Source: Streptomyces cadmiisoli (GTDB lineage Bacteria; Actinomycetota; Actinomycetes; Streptomycetales; Streptomycetaceae). Taken from it: a DNA stretch of 64,000 nucleotides. Where the stretch lies: the NCBI RefSeq assembly GCF_003261055.1, contig NZ_CP030073.1:1488001-1552000 (forward strand), written 5' to 3'. This document shows, in pieces, positions 16,790-26,372 of this stretch. A program made the position numbers and the translations under genes. Each line of letters opens with the position of its first letter. The first letter of the stretch is position 1. The notes under the pieces are model-generated. The model was given only the letters and a program-made list of their open reading frames with translations, searched no databases and was not told the origin of the DNA.

Positions 16790-17764
16790 CTATCCGGCGG
16801 AGCGGGCCGCCCTCGCTACGGAGATCTGGCGCGCGACCCGCGGGCCGAGCACCGACAGGACGAGCAGGACGCCCGTCACGACGATCTGCGACTGCGCGGA
16901 GACGTCCTGGAGGCTCATGACGTTCTGCAGCGCACCGAGCAGGAACACCCCGGCGACGGCGCCGCCGAGCGTCCCCTTGCCGCCGTCGAAGTCGATGCCG
17001 CCGAGCAGCACGGCAGCGACGACGGACAGTTCGAGCCCGGTGGCGTTGTCGTACCGGGCACTGGCGTAGTGCAGGGCCCAGAACACCCCGGTGAGGGAGG
17101 CCATCAGGCCGGTCACCGTGAACAGGATCAGCTTCTGCCGCTTGACCCGGATCCCGGCGAAGCGGGCGGCCTCCTCGCTCGCGCCGATCGCGTACCACGA
17201 CCGCCCGAAGGGGGTGGCGTGCAGCGCGACCACCGCGATCGCCAGCAGCACCAGGAAGGGCAGCAGGGCGTACGGGATGAACGTGTCGCCGATCCGGCCG
17301 GCCGCGAAGTCCAGGTACGGGGTGGGGAAGTCGGTCACCGCGTCGGAGCCGAGCACGATCTGCGCGATGCCGCGGTAGGCGGCGAGGGTGCCGATGGTGA
17401 CGGCGAGGGACGGCAGCCCCAGCCCGGTCACCAGCAGACCGTTGATCAGCCCGCACACCACACCGAGCAGCAGGCACAGCGGGATGATCGTCTCGATGGT
17501 CATGCCCTGGTTCCACAGGGCGCCCATCACCGCGCCGGACAGTCCCGCGGTGGAGGCGACCGACAGATCGATCTCCCCGGAGACGACGAGCAGCGTCATG
17601 GGCAGCGCGATCAGCGCGATGGGCAGGGTGTTGCCGATGAGGAACGACAGGTTCAGCGCGTTCCCGAAGCCGTCGACGAAGCCGAACGACAGCAGCAGGA
17701 CGACGATCAGCAGGACGCCGACGACCGTGTCCCAGCGGACGGCACGCGTCAAGGACTCAGGCAT
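16790..17764 (-). CDS. rhaQ: Rhamnose ABC transporter permease 2
   Basis: 324 residues with eight to ten hydrophobic segments and the CUT2 permease signature V-V-S-G-E-I-D-L-S-V-A-S-T-A-G-L-S-G-A (about 60-78) and G-L-P-S-L-A-V-T-I-G-T-L (about 116-127). The cytoplasmic E-A-A-R-F-A-G-I coupling loop that contacts the ATPase is at about 199-206. Its start overlaps the end of the upstream permease gene by 8 bases, so the two are translationally coupled. It should pair with that permease as a heterodimer. The letter symbol follows the Rhizobium rhaSTPQ scheme. Confidence 0.88.
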   Translation of the reverse strand: MPESLTRAVRWDTVVGVLLIVVLLLSFGFVDGFGNALNLSFLIGNTLPIALIALPMTLLVVSGEIDLSVASTAGLSGAVMGALWNQGMTIETIIPLCLLLGVVCGLINGLLVTGLGLPSLAVTIGTLAAYRGIAQIVLGSDAVTDFPTPYLDFAAGRIGDTFIPYALLPFLVLLAIAVVALHATPFGRSWYAIGASEEAARFAGIRVKRQKLILFTVTGLMASLTGVFWALHYASARYDNATGLELSVVAAVLLGGIDFDGGKGTLGGAVAGVFLLGALQNVMSLQDVSAQSQIVVTGVLLVLSVLGPRVARQISVARAARSAG

Positions 17765-18797
17765 GGCGGACGTTCCTCTTCTTCAGGGCGGACGCCACGC
17801 GCAGGGCGACCACACGGTCCACGGCGATGGCGAGGATGAGTAGGATGCCGTTGATCGCGAGCACCCAGACCGAGCTGACACCGAGCGCGGGCAGCACGCT
17901 GTTGATCGAGGTCAGCAGCAGCGCGCCGAGGGCCGCGCCGTAGACGCTGCCGGAGCCGCCCGTGAACACGACGCCGCCCACCACGACCGCGCTGACGACG
18001 GTCAGTTCGTAGCCGTTGCCGGTGCCCGAGTCGACGTTGCCGAACCGGGCCAGGTACATCGCGCCGGCGAGTCCGGCGAGGGCGCCGCAGAAGGTGTAGG
18101 CGGTGAGGATCCGCTTGCGGACCGGGATGCCGGCCAGGCGCGCGGCCTCCGGGTTGGAGCCGAGCGCGTACAGCTCGCGGCCGCTGCCGTAGTGCTTGAG
18201 GTAGTACGCCGTCGCCACCAGGACCGCGAGGGCGATCAGCGCCAGCCACGGCACCGCCGAGAGGCCGCCGGAGCCGAAGTCGACGAATCCGCCCGGCAGA
18301 TCGGCCGCGGTGATCTGGCGCGAGCCGACCCAGATGGAGTCGATGCCGCGGATGATGTAGAGGGTGCCCAGCGTCACGACCAGCGCGGGCACCTGGCCGA
18401 GGCTCACGAGGAGGCCGTTGAGCAGGCCGAAGCCGACCCCCGTCAGCACCGCCAGCAGCACGGCCACCACGGGGTTGCCGCCACCGTGGAGGTAGGTCCC
18501 GGCGGCGAAGGCGCTGATGCCGAGGGTGGAGCCGACCGACAGGTCGACGTTGCGGGTGATGACGACCAGGGACTGGCCGGTGGCGACCAGGACCAGGATC
18601 GTCGCGTTCAGCAGCAGGTCCTTGATGCCCTGCTCGGACAGGAACTCGCTGTTGCCGGCCTGGGTGACGGCGATCATCACCAGGAACACCACGAGGATGG
18701 CGAGTTCGCGCATCTTGAAGACGCGGTCGACCAGTCGGGTCCCGCTGGACCTGGGCACTTCGGCGGCCGGGGCGGGGTTCGGCGCGGTCACGGTCAT
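17757..18797 (-). CDS. rhaP: Rhamnose ABC transporter permease 1
   Basis: 346 residues. A hydrophilic N terminus of about 30 residues precedes the membrane domain. The CUT2 signature is V-V-I-T-R-N-V-D-L-S-V-G-S-T-L-G-I-S (about 78-95), followed by V-P-A-L-V-V-T-L-G-T-L-Y (about 135-146) and the E-A-A-R-L-A-G-I coupling motif (about 221-228). The last 8 bases are shared with the next permease gene. The start lies 133 bases after the ATPase gene, a larger gap than elsewhere in the operon, without a visible promoter. Confidence 0.88.
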   Translation of the reverse strand: MTVTAPNPAPAAEVPRSSGTRLVDRVFKMRELAILVVFLVMIAVTQAGNSEFLSEQGIKDLLLNATILVLVATGQSLVVITRNVDLSVGSTLGISAFAAGTYLHGGGNPVVAVLLAVLTGVGFGLLNGLLVSLGQVPALVVTLGTLYIIRGIDSIWVGSRQITAADLPGGFVDFGSGGLSAVPWLALIALAVLVATAYYLKHYGSGRELYALGSNPEAARLAGIPVRKRILTAYTFCGALAGLAGAMYLARFGNVDSGTGNGYELTVVSAVVVGGVVFTGGSGSVYGAALGALLLTSINSVLPALGVSSVWVLAINGILLILAIAVDRVVALRVASALKKRNVRHA

Positions 18798-18930
18798 GCT
18801 GCGGCCCTTTCGTCCGCTGCCCCGCCCGCGCGGCGTGCGGGTGCGGGTACGGCGGTCGTCGTCGTCTGCGGTGCGGCGCCGGCGCGTGCTGCGCCACGGC
18901 CCGACGGGCGCGGGAGGTACCCCGGGCGGC

Positions 18931-20445
18931 TCACGCGGCCCTCCCGGTGGCCGCGGCCATCACGCTTTCCTCGGTGGCGTCGGAGCGCGGGATCTCGGCG
19001 GTGAGCCGGCCCTCGTGCATCACCAGCACGCGGTCGGCCATGCCGAGGATCTCGGGCAGGTCGGAGGAGATCATCAGTACCGCCACTCCGTCGGCGGCCA
19101 GTTCGCTCAGCAGCCGGTGCACCTCCGCCTTGGTGCCGACGTCGATGCCGCGGGTCGGCTCGTCGACGATCAGCACCTTGGGCCGGGTCGCGAGCCACTT
19201 GGCGAGCACGACCTTCTGCTGGTTGCCGCCCGACAGGGTGGCGACGGCATCGGCGATCCGGGCGTACTTGACCTGGAGCCTGACCGCCCAGTCCAGGGAG
19301 CGGCTGCGTTCGGCTCCGCGGTCCACGAGGCCGGCCCGCACGGTGGTCCGGAGTCCGGTGAGCCCGATGTTGCGTTCGATGGACATGTCCATCACCAGGC
19401 CCTGGGCGCGCCGGTCCTCGGGAACCAGGGCCAGCCCGGCGGCCATCGCGGTGGACGGGGCGCCGTTGATCAGCCTGCGCCCGTCGATCTCGACCTCGCC
19501 GGCGTCCCACCGGTCGACCCCGAAGACGGCCCGCGCCACCTCGGTGCGCCCGGCGCCGACGAGTCCCGCGAGGCCGACGATCTCGCCGCGCCGCACATCG
19601 AAGGAGACGTCGGTGAAGACGCCCTCGCGGGTCAGCCGGCGCACGCTGAGGGCGACCTCGCCGGGGCGGACGTCCTGCTTGGGGTACAGCTCGTCGAGGT
19701 CCCGGCCGACCATCCGGCGGACCAGGTCGTCCTCGGTCATGCCGTCGAGGGGTTCGGAGGCGATCCAGGCGCCGTCGCGCAGGGTGGTGACCCTCCGGCA
19801 GATCCGGAAGATCTCCTCCAGCCGGTGCGAGATGAACAGGACGGCGGCGCCCTGCTCCTCCAGCGTGCGCACGACGCCGAAGAGGCGGGCCACCTCGCTG
19901 CCGGTGAGCGCGGCCGTCGGCTCGTCCATGATCAGGACCCGGGCGTCGAAGGAGAGCGCCTTGGCGATCTCCACGATCTGCTGGTCGGCGATGGACAGAC
20001 CGCGGGCGGGGCGCTCGGGGTCGAGTTCGACGCCGAGGCGCTGCATCAGGGCGGCGGTCGCGGCGTGCGTGGCCCGGTGGTCGATGCGGCCGAGGCTGCG
20101 GCGGGGCCGGCGGCCCATGAAGATGTTCTCCGCGATCGACAGGTCGGGGAAGAGGGTGGGCTCCTGGTAGATCACGGCGATCCCGGCGTCGCGGGCGTCG
20201 CCGGGTCCGTGGAAGTGGACGGGCTCGCCGTCGAGCAGCACCTGGCCGGCGTCCGGCCGGTGCACTCCGGCGAGCGTCTTGATGAGCGTCGACTTGCCGG
20301 CACCGTTCTCACCGGCGAGGGCGTGCACCTCGCCGGGGAACAGCTCCAGGGACACGTCCCGCAGGGCGCGCACCGCGCCGAACGATTTGGAGATGCCCTT
20401 GAGCGCCAGTACCGGGGTCGGCCCCGTGTCGGACGGGTGGGTCAT
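18931..20445 (-). CDS. rhaT: Rhamnose ABC transporter, duplicated ATP-binding protein
   Basis: 504 residues from ATG 20445, behind GAGGAG. Two ABC cassettes lie in tandem, as in RbsA/MglA. The first has Walker [10 protein letters not shown] (about 45-53), a weakened signature L-S-I-A-D-Q-Q and Walker B V-L-I-M-D-E-P-T. The second has a degenerate P-loop (G-L-V-G-A-G-R-T-E) but a good signature L-S-G-G-N-Q-Q-K and [12 protein letters not shown]. This asymmetry is normal in the CUT2 family. It is the first gene of the leftward operon ATPase-permease-permease-rhaS-rhaM, read from the promoter at 20524-20553 and repressible at 20498-20509. Confidence 0.9.
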   Translation of the reverse strand: MTHPSDTGPTPVLALKGISKSFGAVRALRDVSLELFPGEVHALAGENGAGKSTLIKTLAGVHRPDAGQVLLDGEPVHFHGPGDARDAGIAVIYQEPTLFPDLSIAENIFMGRRPRRSLGRIDHRATHAATAALMQRLGVELDPERPARGLSIADQQIVEIAKALSFDARVLIMDEPTAALTGSEVARLFGVVRTLEEQGAAVLFISHRLEEIFRICRRVTTLRDGAWIASEPLDGMTEDDLVRRMVGRDLDELYPKQDVRPGEVALSVRRLTREGVFTDVSFDVRRGEIVGLAGLVGAGRTEVARAVFGVDRWDAGEVEIDGRRLINGAPSTAMAAGLALVPEDRRAQGLVMDMSIERNIGLTGLRTTVRAGLVDRGAERSRSLDWAVRLQVKYARIADAVATLSGGNQQKVVLAKWLATRPKVLIVDEPTRGIDVGTKAEVHRLLSELAADGVAVLMISSDLPEILGMADRVLVMHEGRLTAEIPRSDATEESVMAAATGRAA

Positions 20446-20497
20446 GAGGGGCTCCTCGACGACGCGGCGGAGCGGCAGGGCGGCCCCCACGGCGTCG

Positions 20498-20509
20498 TGA
20501 AAGGTTTCA
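20498..20509. promoter_or_regulatory. LacI-type operator for the leftward rhamnose uptake operon
   Basis: TGAAAGGTTTCA has palindromic arms TGAAA/TTTCA and resembles the LacI-family operator core TGAAACGTTTCA. It lies about 15 bases downstream of the minus-strand -10 box, where a bound repressor would block transcription. Confidence 0.7.
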
Positions 20510-20523
20510 ACTTGGTTGCCGGG

Positions 20524-20553
20524 ACGTTAGGCGGGTCGGACACCGCGCGTCAA
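20524..20553 (-). promoter_or_regulatory. Promoter of the rhamnose uptake operon
   Basis: On the minus strand, TTGACG (20553-20548), an 18-base spacer and TAACGT (20529-20524) form a SigA/HrdB-like promoter. The transcript would start near 20517, just before the operator at 20498-20509. Confidence 0.6.
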
Positions 20554-20628
20554 TGGGTACGAGTCGAAAAGCCTGCGGCAGCCTCAAGGTCACAACGGAG
20601 TCACGAAAGGCGGTCTTGGTCAGGGTGC

Positions 20629-20657
20629 TTGACACCCCTGCCGGGTGCTCATAGCTT
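20629..20657 (+). promoter_or_regulatory. Promoter of the rhaI operon
   Basis: TTGACA (20629-20634), a 17-base spacer and TAGCTT (20652-20657) match a housekeeping-sigma promoter. The transcript start is expected near 20664. Confidence 0.7.
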
Positions 20658-20667
20658 GCGGTTGTTC

Positions 20668-20679
20668 TGAATCGTTTCA
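20668..20679. promoter_or_regulatory. LacI-type operator for the rhaI operon
   Basis: TGAATCGTTTCA differs from the palindrome TGAAACGTTTCA at one position. It lies immediately downstream of the predicted transcription start of rhaI. Together with the site at 20498 it makes a symmetrical divergent control region for the adjacent LacI regulator. Confidence 0.75.
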
Positions 20680-20729
20680 TCGGTGCATGTCAGCGACCTG
20701 TTCCGACCGCATGCCACAGGAGCCCAGCA

Positions 20730-21899
20730 GTGACCGATCTCGCCGCGGTGAAGGCCGCGCTCAGGACCCAGGCAGTCGAGACGCCGTCATGGGCGTACGG
20801 GAACTCCGGGACGCGCTTCAAGGTGTTCGCCCAGCAGGGCATACCCCGCGATCCGCGCGAGAAGCTGGACGACGCCGCGAAGGTCCACGAGTTCACCGGC
20901 GTCGCCCCGACCGTCGCCCTGCACATCCCGTGGGACAGGGTCGACGGAGCCGGCGGCTACGCAGGGCTCGCCGAGCACGCCGCGCAGCGCGGTGTGAAGC
21001 TGGGCGCGATCAACTCCAACACCTTCCAGGACGACGCCTACCGGCTGGGCAGCATCTGCCACCCGGACGCCGCGGTGCGGCGCAAGGCGGTCGACCACCT
21101 GCTGGAGTGCGTCGACATCATGGACGCGACCGGTTCCCGGGACCTGAAGCTGTGGTTCGCGGACGGCACGAACTACCCCGGCCAGGACGACGTGCGCGAG
21201 CGGCAGGACCGGCTCGCCGAAGGACTCGCCCGGGTCTACGAGCGACTGGGCGAACAGCAGCGGATGCTGCTGGAGTACAAGTTCTTCGAGCCGGCCTTCT
21301 ACACCACCGACGTGCCGGACTGGGGGACGGCCTACGCGCACTGTCTGAAGCTCGGGCCGAGGGCGCAGGTGGTCGTCGACACGGGGCACCACGCGCCGGG
21401 CACCAACATCGAGTTCATCGTGGCCACCCTGCTGCGGGAGGGGAAGCTCGGCGGATTCGACTTCAACTCCCGGTTCTACGCGGACGACGACCTGATGGTC
21501 GGCGCGGCGGACCCCTTCCAGCTGTTCCGCATCATGTACGAGGTGACGCGCGGCGGCGGGTTCACCTCCGACACCGCGTTCATGCTCGACCAGTGCCACA
21601 ACATCGAACCGAAGATCCCCGCGATCATCCGGTCGGTGATGAATGTGCAGGAGGCGACGGCGAAGGCGCTGCTCGTCGACCGGGAGGCGCTGGCGGCGGC
21701 GCAGCGGGCCGAGGACGTGCTGGGCGCGAACGCCGTGGTCATGGACGCGTACAACACGGACGTGCGGCCGCTGCTGCGCGAACTGCGCGAGGAGATGGGC
21801 CTGGACCCCGAGCCGATGGCCGCGTACGCGCGGTCCGGGTACGCCGAGAAGATCGTCGCGGAGCGGGTCGGCGGGCAGCAGGCGGGCTGGGGCGCGTGA
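20730..21899 (+). CDS. rhaI: L-rhamnose isomerase
   Basis: 389 residues from GTG 20730. It belongs to the Pseudomonas/Rhizobium-type RhaI family, related to xylose isomerase (TIM barrel). Metal and substrate residues are visible in E-Y-K-F-F-E-P-A-F-Y (about 190-199), V-D-T-G-H-H-A-P-G (about 217-225) and F-D-F-N-S-R-F-Y-A-D-D-D (about 244-255). It converts L-rhamnose to L-rhamnulose. The family differs in sequence from Escherichia coli RhaA. It heads the rightward catabolic operon. The rhaD gene follows after 153 bases and the kinase overlaps that gene. Confidence 0.93.
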   Translation: MTDLAAVKAALRTQAVETPSWAYGNSGTRFKVFAQQGIPRDPREKLDDAAKVHEFTGVAPTVALHIPWDRVDGAGGYAGLAEHAAQRGVKLGAINSNTFQDDAYRLGSICHPDAAVRRKAVDHLLECVDIMDATGSRDLKLWFADGTNYPGQDDVRERQDRLAEGLARVYERLGEQQRMLLEYKFFEPAFYTTDVPDWGTAYAHCLKLGPRAQVVVDTGHHAPGTNIEFIVATLLREGKLGGFDFNSRFYADDDLMVGAADPFQLFRIMYEVTRGGGFTSDTAFMLDQCHNIEPKIPAIIRSVMNVQEATAKALLVDREALAAAQRAEDVLGANAVVMDAYNTDVRPLLRELREEMGLDPEPMAAYARSGYAEKIVAERVGGQQAGWGA

Positions 21900-22052
21900 G
21901 CACCCTCCCCGTGGCGCCCGCCGTGTGACGCCCGGCCGCGGGCCGCGGGCCGGATGTGGCCGGCCGCGCGGCTCCCGGCGCCCCTGATACGTCACCCACC
22001 CCCGCTCCCCGCCCCCGACCCAGGCCTTCCCCCTCTCCCACGTAAGGACTGA

Positions 22053-24098
22053 ATGTTCATGGCACCCCACCCCGAGGCCGCCGCCCTCCTGGCGCGGTCG
22101 CACCGGCTCGGCTCCGACCCCCGCAACACCAACTACGCCGGCGGCAACGCCTCCGCGAAGGGCACCGACACCGATCCCGTGACCGGCGGCGACGTGGAGC
22201 TGATGTGGGTCAAGGGATCCGGCGGCGACCTCGGCACACTGACCGAGGCGGGCCTGGCCGTACTGCGGCTCGACCGGCTGCGCGCACTGTGCGACGTCTA
22301 CCCCGGGGTCGACCGGGAGGACGAGATGGTCGCCGCCTTCGACTACTGCCTGCACGGCAAGGGCGGCGCCGCGCCGTCCATCGACACCGCCATGCACGGT
22401 CTGGTCGACGCCGCGCACGTCGACCACCTGCACCCCGACTCCGGAATCGCGCTGGCCTGCGCCGCCGACGGCGAGAAACTGACCGCCGAGTGCTTCGGCG
22501 ACAGCGTGGTGTGGGTGCCGTGGCGCCGGCCCGGCTTCCAGCTCGGGCTGGACATCGCGGCGGTCAAGGCGGCCAACCCGCAGGCCGTCGGCGTGATCCT
22601 GGGCGGTCACGGCATCACCGCCTGGGGCGACACCGCCGAGGAGTGCGAACGCAACTCGCTGCACATCATCGGCACCGCGGAGGCGTTTCTCGCCGAGCGC
22701 GGCCGGCCCGAACCCTTCGGACCGGTCGTCGAGGGCTACGAGGCGCTGCCCGGGGCCGAGCGGCGGGAGCGGGCGGCGGCACTGGCCCCCTACGTCCGGG
22801 CGGTGGCCTCCCAGGACCGGGCGCAGGTCGGGCACTTCACCGACACGGACGTGGTGCTGGACTTCCTGGCCCGGGCGGAGCATCCGCGGCTCGCCGCGCT
22901 CGGCACCTCCTGCCCCGACCACTTCCTGCGCACCAAGGTCCGCCCCCTCGTCCTCGACCTGCCGCCGACGGCCCCGCTGGACGAGGCGATCGCCCGCCTG
23001 AAGGAACTGCACGCCGCCTACCGCGAGGAGTACGCCGCCTACTACACGCGGCACGCCGGACCCGACTCCCCGGCGATGCGCGGCGCCGACCCGGCGATCG
23101 TGCTCGTGCCGGGCGTGGGCATGTTCAGCTTCGGCAAGGACAAGCAGACCGCCCGGGTCGCGGGCGAGTTCTACGTCAACGCCGTCAACGTGATGCGGGG
23201 CGCCGAGGCCGTCTCGGCGTACGCGCCGATCGAGGAGTCGGAGAAGTTCCGCATCGAGTACTGGGCGCTGGAGGAGGCCAAGCTGCAGCGGATGCCGCGC
23301 CCCAAGGCGCTGGCGACGCGGGTGGCGCTGGTGACCGGGGCGGGCAGCGGCATCGGGAAGGCCATCGCGGGCCGGCTGGTGGCCGAGGGCGCCTGCGTCG
23401 TGGTCGCCGACCTGAACGCCGAGAACGCCGCCGCGGTGGCGGAGGAACTGGGCGGACCCGACCGGGCCGTCGCCGTCACCGTCGACGTCACCTCGGAGGA
23501 GCAGATCGCCGAGGCCTTCAAGGCCGCCGCGCTGGCCTTCGGCGGGGTCGACCTGGTGGTCAACAACGCCGGGATCTCCGTCTCCAGGCCACTGCTGGAG
23601 ACGTCGGCCGAGGACTGGGACCTCCAGCACGACATCATGGCGCGCGGCTCCTTCCTGGTCTCCCGGGAGGCGGCCCGGACGATGATCGCTCAGGGGCTCG
23701 GCGGCGACATCGTGTACATCGCGTCGAAGAACGCCGTCTTCGCCGGGCCGAACAACATCGCGTACTCGGCGACCAAGGCCGACCAGGCCCATCAGGTCCG
23801 GCTGCTGGCGGCCGAGCTGGGCGAGCACGGCATCCGGGTCAACGGGGTGAACCCGGACGGTGTGGTGCGCGGTTCGGGAATCTTCGCGGGCGGCTGGGGA
23901 GCGCAGCGGGCCGCGGTGTACGGCGTGCCGGAGGAGAAGCTCGGGGAGTTCTACGCCCAGCGCACGATCCTCAAGCGCGAGGTGCTGCCGGAGCATGTCG
24001 CGAACGCCGTGTTCGCGCTGACCGGCGGCGAGTTGAGTCACACCACCGGTCTGCACGTCCCGGTCGACGCCGGCGTCGCCGCGGCCTTCCTGCGATGA
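22053..24098 (+). CDS. rhaD: Bifunctional rhamnulose-1-phosphate aldolase / lactaldehyde dehydrogenase (RhaD/RhaEW type)
   Basis: 681 residues from ATG 22053 (AAGGA five bases upstream; an ATG at 22059 is an alternative). Residues about 1-410 are a class II aldolase/adducin domain with the zinc histidines in H-V-D-H-L-H-P-D (about 125-132) and G-G-H-G-I-T (about 186-191). Residues about 425-680 are a short-chain dehydrogenase with T-G-A-G-S-G-I-G-K (about 428-436), N-N-A-G-I-S (about 506-511) and Y-S-A-T-K (about 570-574). Known enzymes of this type (Bacillus subtilis YuxG) split L-rhamnulose-1-phosphate into dihydroxyacetone phosphate and L-lactaldehyde and oxidise the latter to L-lactate with NAD. 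This links the operon to the adjacent lutABC genes. Confidence 0.93.
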   Translation: MFMAPHPEAAALLARSHRLGSDPRNTNYAGGNASAKGTDTDPVTGGDVELMWVKGSGGDLGTLTEAGLAVLRLDRLRALCDVYPGVDREDEMVAAFDYCLHGKGGAAPSIDTAMHGLVDAAHVDHLHPDSGIALACAADGEKLTAECFGDSVVWVPWRRPGFQLGLDIAAVKAANPQAVGVILGGHGITAWGDTAEECERNSLHIIGTAEAFLAERGRPEPFGPVVEGYEALPGAERRERAAALAPYVRAVASQDRAQVGHFTDTDVVLDFLARAEHPRLAALGTSCPDHFLRTKVRPLVLDLPPTAPLDEAIARLKELHAAYREEYAAYYTRHAGPDSPAMRGADPAIVLVPGVGMFSFGKDKQTARVAGEFYVNAVNVMRGAEAVSAYAPIEESEKFRIEYWALEEAKLQRMPRPKALATRVALVTGAGSGIGKAIAGRLVAEGACVVVADLNAENAAAVAEELGGPDRAVAVTVDVTSEEQIAEAFKAAALAFGGVDLVVNNAGISVSRPLLETSAEDWDLQHDIMARGSFLVSREAARTMIAQGLGGDIVYIASKNAVFAGPNNIAYSATKADQAHQVRLLAAELGEHGIRVNGVNPDGVVRGSGIFAGGWGAQRAAVYGVPEEKLGEFYAQRTILKREVLPEHVANAVFALTGGELSHTTGLHVPVDAGVAAAFLR

Positions 24099-25543
24099 CT
24101 CCGGGCATGAGGGCGTACGCCGCGGTCGACCTGGGCGCGTCCAGCGGGCGTGTCATGGTCGGCCGCGTCGGCCGGCACGAACTGAAACTGACCGAGGCGC
24201 ACCGCTTCGCCAACCGGCCCGTGCGGGTGCCGGAGGGCCTGCGCTGGGACGTGCTGGCGCTGTACGCCGGTGTGCTGGACGGGCTGCGGGCGGCCGGGCA
24301 GGTCGACTCGGTCGGCATCGACAGCTGGGCCGTGGACTACGGACTGCTGGACGCGGACGGAGCGCTGCTCGGCAACCCGGTGCACTACCGCGACCCGCGG
24401 ACCGAGGGGGTCGCGGAGTCCGTCCTGGCCACCGTGCCGGCCGGTGAGCTGTACGCGGCGACCGGGTTGCAGTACGCGCCCTTCAACACGCTGTACCAGC
24501 TGACCGCCGCCCGCTCCACCGCCCAACTCGCTTACGCCCGGCGCCTGTTGATGCTTCCGGACCTGCTGTCGTACTGGCTCACCGGACGGCAGGGCACCGA
24601 GCTGACCAACGCCTCCACGACCCAGCTCGTCGACCCCGGGACCCGGGACTGGGCGTACGACCTGGCGGGCCGGCTCGGCATCGACCTGGACCTGTTCGCG
24701 CCGCTGCGCCGGCCGGGCGACCCGGCGGGCGAGCTGCGGCCCGAGGTGCTGGAGGAGACCGGACTGACCGGTCCCGTTCCGGTCACGGCGGTCGCCTCGC
24801 ACGACACCGCGTCCGCGGTGGCCGCCGTACCGGCCGGCGACGAACGCTTCGCCTACATCTGCACCGGCACCTGGTCGCTGGCCGGCCTCGAACTGGACGC
24901 GCCGGTGCTCACCGAGGAGAGCCGGGCCGCCAACTTCACCAATGAGCTGGGGCTGGACGGCACGGTCCGGTATCTGCGCAACATCATGGGCCTGTGGCTG
25001 CTCCAGGAGTGCGTACGGGCCTGGGGGGAGCACGATCTCGGTGACCTGCTGCACGCGGCGGCCGAGGTGCCGGCGCTGCGGTCGGTGGTGGACGCGGGTG
25101 ACGCCGCGTTCCTCGCGCCGGGGCGGATGCCCGAGCGGATCGCCGAGGCGTGCCGCGCCTCGGGGCAGCCGGTGCCCGGGTCCCCCGCCGAGATCACCCG
25201 CTGCATCCTGGACTCGCTCGCCCTGGCCCACCGGCGGGCGGTCCGGGACGCGCAGCGGCTGGCCGGCCACCCGGTCGACGTCGTGCACGTGGTCGGCGGC
25301 GGGGTGCGCAACTCGCTGCTGTGCCAGCTGACCGCCGACGCCTGCGGGCTGCCGGTGGTGGCGGGCCCGACCGAGGCCGCCGCGCTGGGCAACGTGCTGG
25401 TGCAGGCGCGCACGCACGGGCTCGTCGGCGACCGGGCGGACATGCGGCGGCTGCTCACCCGTACGCAACCCCTCACCCGCTACGAGCCGCGCGGCGGCAC
25501 CGACCCGTGGCGGGCGGCCGAGGCCCGGCTGGCCGGACCGTGA
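24095..25543 (+). CDS. rhaB: L-rhamnulokinase
   Basis: 482 residues. The ATG at 24095 overlaps the stop of the aldolase gene (ATGA), so the two are translationally coupled. It is a FGGY/ASKHA carbohydrate kinase: N-terminal V-D-L-G-A-S-S-G-R (about 9-17), G-I-D-S-W-A-V-D-Y-G (about 73-82), A-S-H-D-T-A-S-A-V (about 232-240), C-T-G-T-W-S-L-A-G (about 254-262) and the ATP-binding V-G-G-G-V-R-N-S-L-L-C-Q (about 397-408). It phosphorylates L-rhamnulose at C1. The operon order isomerase-aldolase-kinase gives the complete rhamnose pathway. Confidence 0.93.
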   Translation: MTPGMRAYAAVDLGASSGRVMVGRVGRHELKLTEAHRFANRPVRVPEGLRWDVLALYAGVLDGLRAAGQVDSVGIDSWAVDYGLLDADGALLGNPVHYRDPRTEGVAESVLATVPAGELYAATGLQYAPFNTLYQLTAARSTAQLAYARRLLMLPDLLSYWLTGRQGTELTNASTTQLVDPGTRDWAYDLAGRLGIDLDLFAPLRRPGDPAGELRPEVLEETGLTGPVPVTAVASHDTASAVAAVPAGDERFAYICTGTWSLAGLELDAPVLTEESRAANFTNELGLDGTVRYLRNIMGLWLLQECVRAWGEHDLGDLLHAAAEVPALRSVVDAGDAAFLAPGRMPERIAEACRASGQPVPGSPAEITRCILDSLALAHRRAVRDAQRLAGHPVDVVHVVGGGVRNSLLCQLTADACGLPVVAGPTEAAALGNVLVQARTHGLVGDRADMRRLLTRTQPLTRYEPRGGTDPWRAAEARLAGP

Positions 25544-25544
25544 G

Positions 25545-25559
25545 CGGGGGTCTCCCCCG
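25545..25559. terminator. Short hairpin between rhaB and lutA
   Basis: CGGGGGTCTCCCCCG has a tight GC stem with a 3-base loop, starting two bases after the rhaB stop codon. It may partly end the rhamnose transcript, or protect its 3' end while allowing readthrough into lutABC. Confidence 0.4.
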
Positions 25560-25616
25560 GCCACGCCCACCGCACTACCCTGCACTCATCCGATGACCGA
25601 CACACAAGGAGCCGCG

Positions 25617-26372
25617 ATGCGTGTCGCTCTGTTCCTGACCTGCGTCAACGACACGCTCTATCCGGACACCGGGCGCGCCATGGTGAAACTGCTGACCAGA
25701 CTGGGTGTCGAGGTCGACTTCCCGATGGCGCAGACCTGTTGCGGACAAGCCCACTACAACACCGGTTACCGGCATGAGGCGGAGCCGCTGGCCCGGCATT
25801 TCTCCGATGTCTTCGGCGAGTACGAGGCGATCGTGACGCCGTCCGGGTCGTGCGGGGCGATGGTGCGGGAGCTGTATCCGCGGATGGGCGAGCGGGCGCG
25901 TGCCGAGGGACGCGGCGGATCGCTGGCGACCGCGGTGGCGTCCGTGGTCCCCAAGACGTACGAACTCACCGAGTTCCTGGTCGATGTGCTCGACGTGACC
26001 GACGTCGGCGCGTACTACCCGCACCGGGTGACCTACCACCCGACCTGTCACGGGCTGCGCGGACTGGGCCTCGGGGACCGTCCCCGGCGGCTGCTGGAGG
26101 CCGTGCGGGGGCTCGAACTGGCCGAGTTGCCGGGCGCCGAGGAGTGCTGCGGGTTCGGCGGCACGTTCGCGCTGAAGAACCCCGACGTGTCGGCGGCGAT
26201 GGGCACCGACAAGGTGCGCAACGCCGAGTCGACGGGCGCGGAGGTGCTGTGCGCGGCCGACAACTCGTGCCTGATGCACATCGGCGGCACGATGGCCCGG
26301 CTCCGGACGGGGATGCGGCCGGTGCACATCGCGGAGATCCTGGCGAGCACGGAGGAGGAACCCGCCTCATGA
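25617..26372 (+). CDS. lutA: L-lactate oxidation iron-sulfur protein LutA
   Basis: 251 residues from ATG 25617, with AAGGAG five bases upstream. Two cysteine-rich CCG-domain motifs are visible: T-C-C-G-Q-A-H with the upstream L-T-C-V-N-D (about 8-53) and E-C-C-G-F-G-G-T-F with the upstream Y-H-P-T-C-H-G (about 140-186). This is the GlcF/LutA family. With LutB and LutC it forms a membrane-associated complex that oxidises L-lactate to pyruvate. The three genes overlap by 4 bases each. The position 73 bases after rhaB fits use of the L-lactate made from rhamnose. Confidence 0.92.
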   Translation: MRVALFLTCVNDTLYPDTGRAMVKLLTRLGVEVDFPMAQTCCGQAHYNTGYRHEAEPLARHFSDVFGEYEAIVTPSGSCGAMVRELYPRMGERARAEGRGGSLATAVASVVPKTYELTEFLVDVLDVTDVGAYYPHRVTYHPTCHGLRGLGLGDRPRRLLEAVRGLELAELPGAEECCGFGGTFALKNPDVSAAMGTDKVRNAESTGAEVLCAADNSCLMHIGGTMARLRTGMRPVHIAEILASTEEEPAS

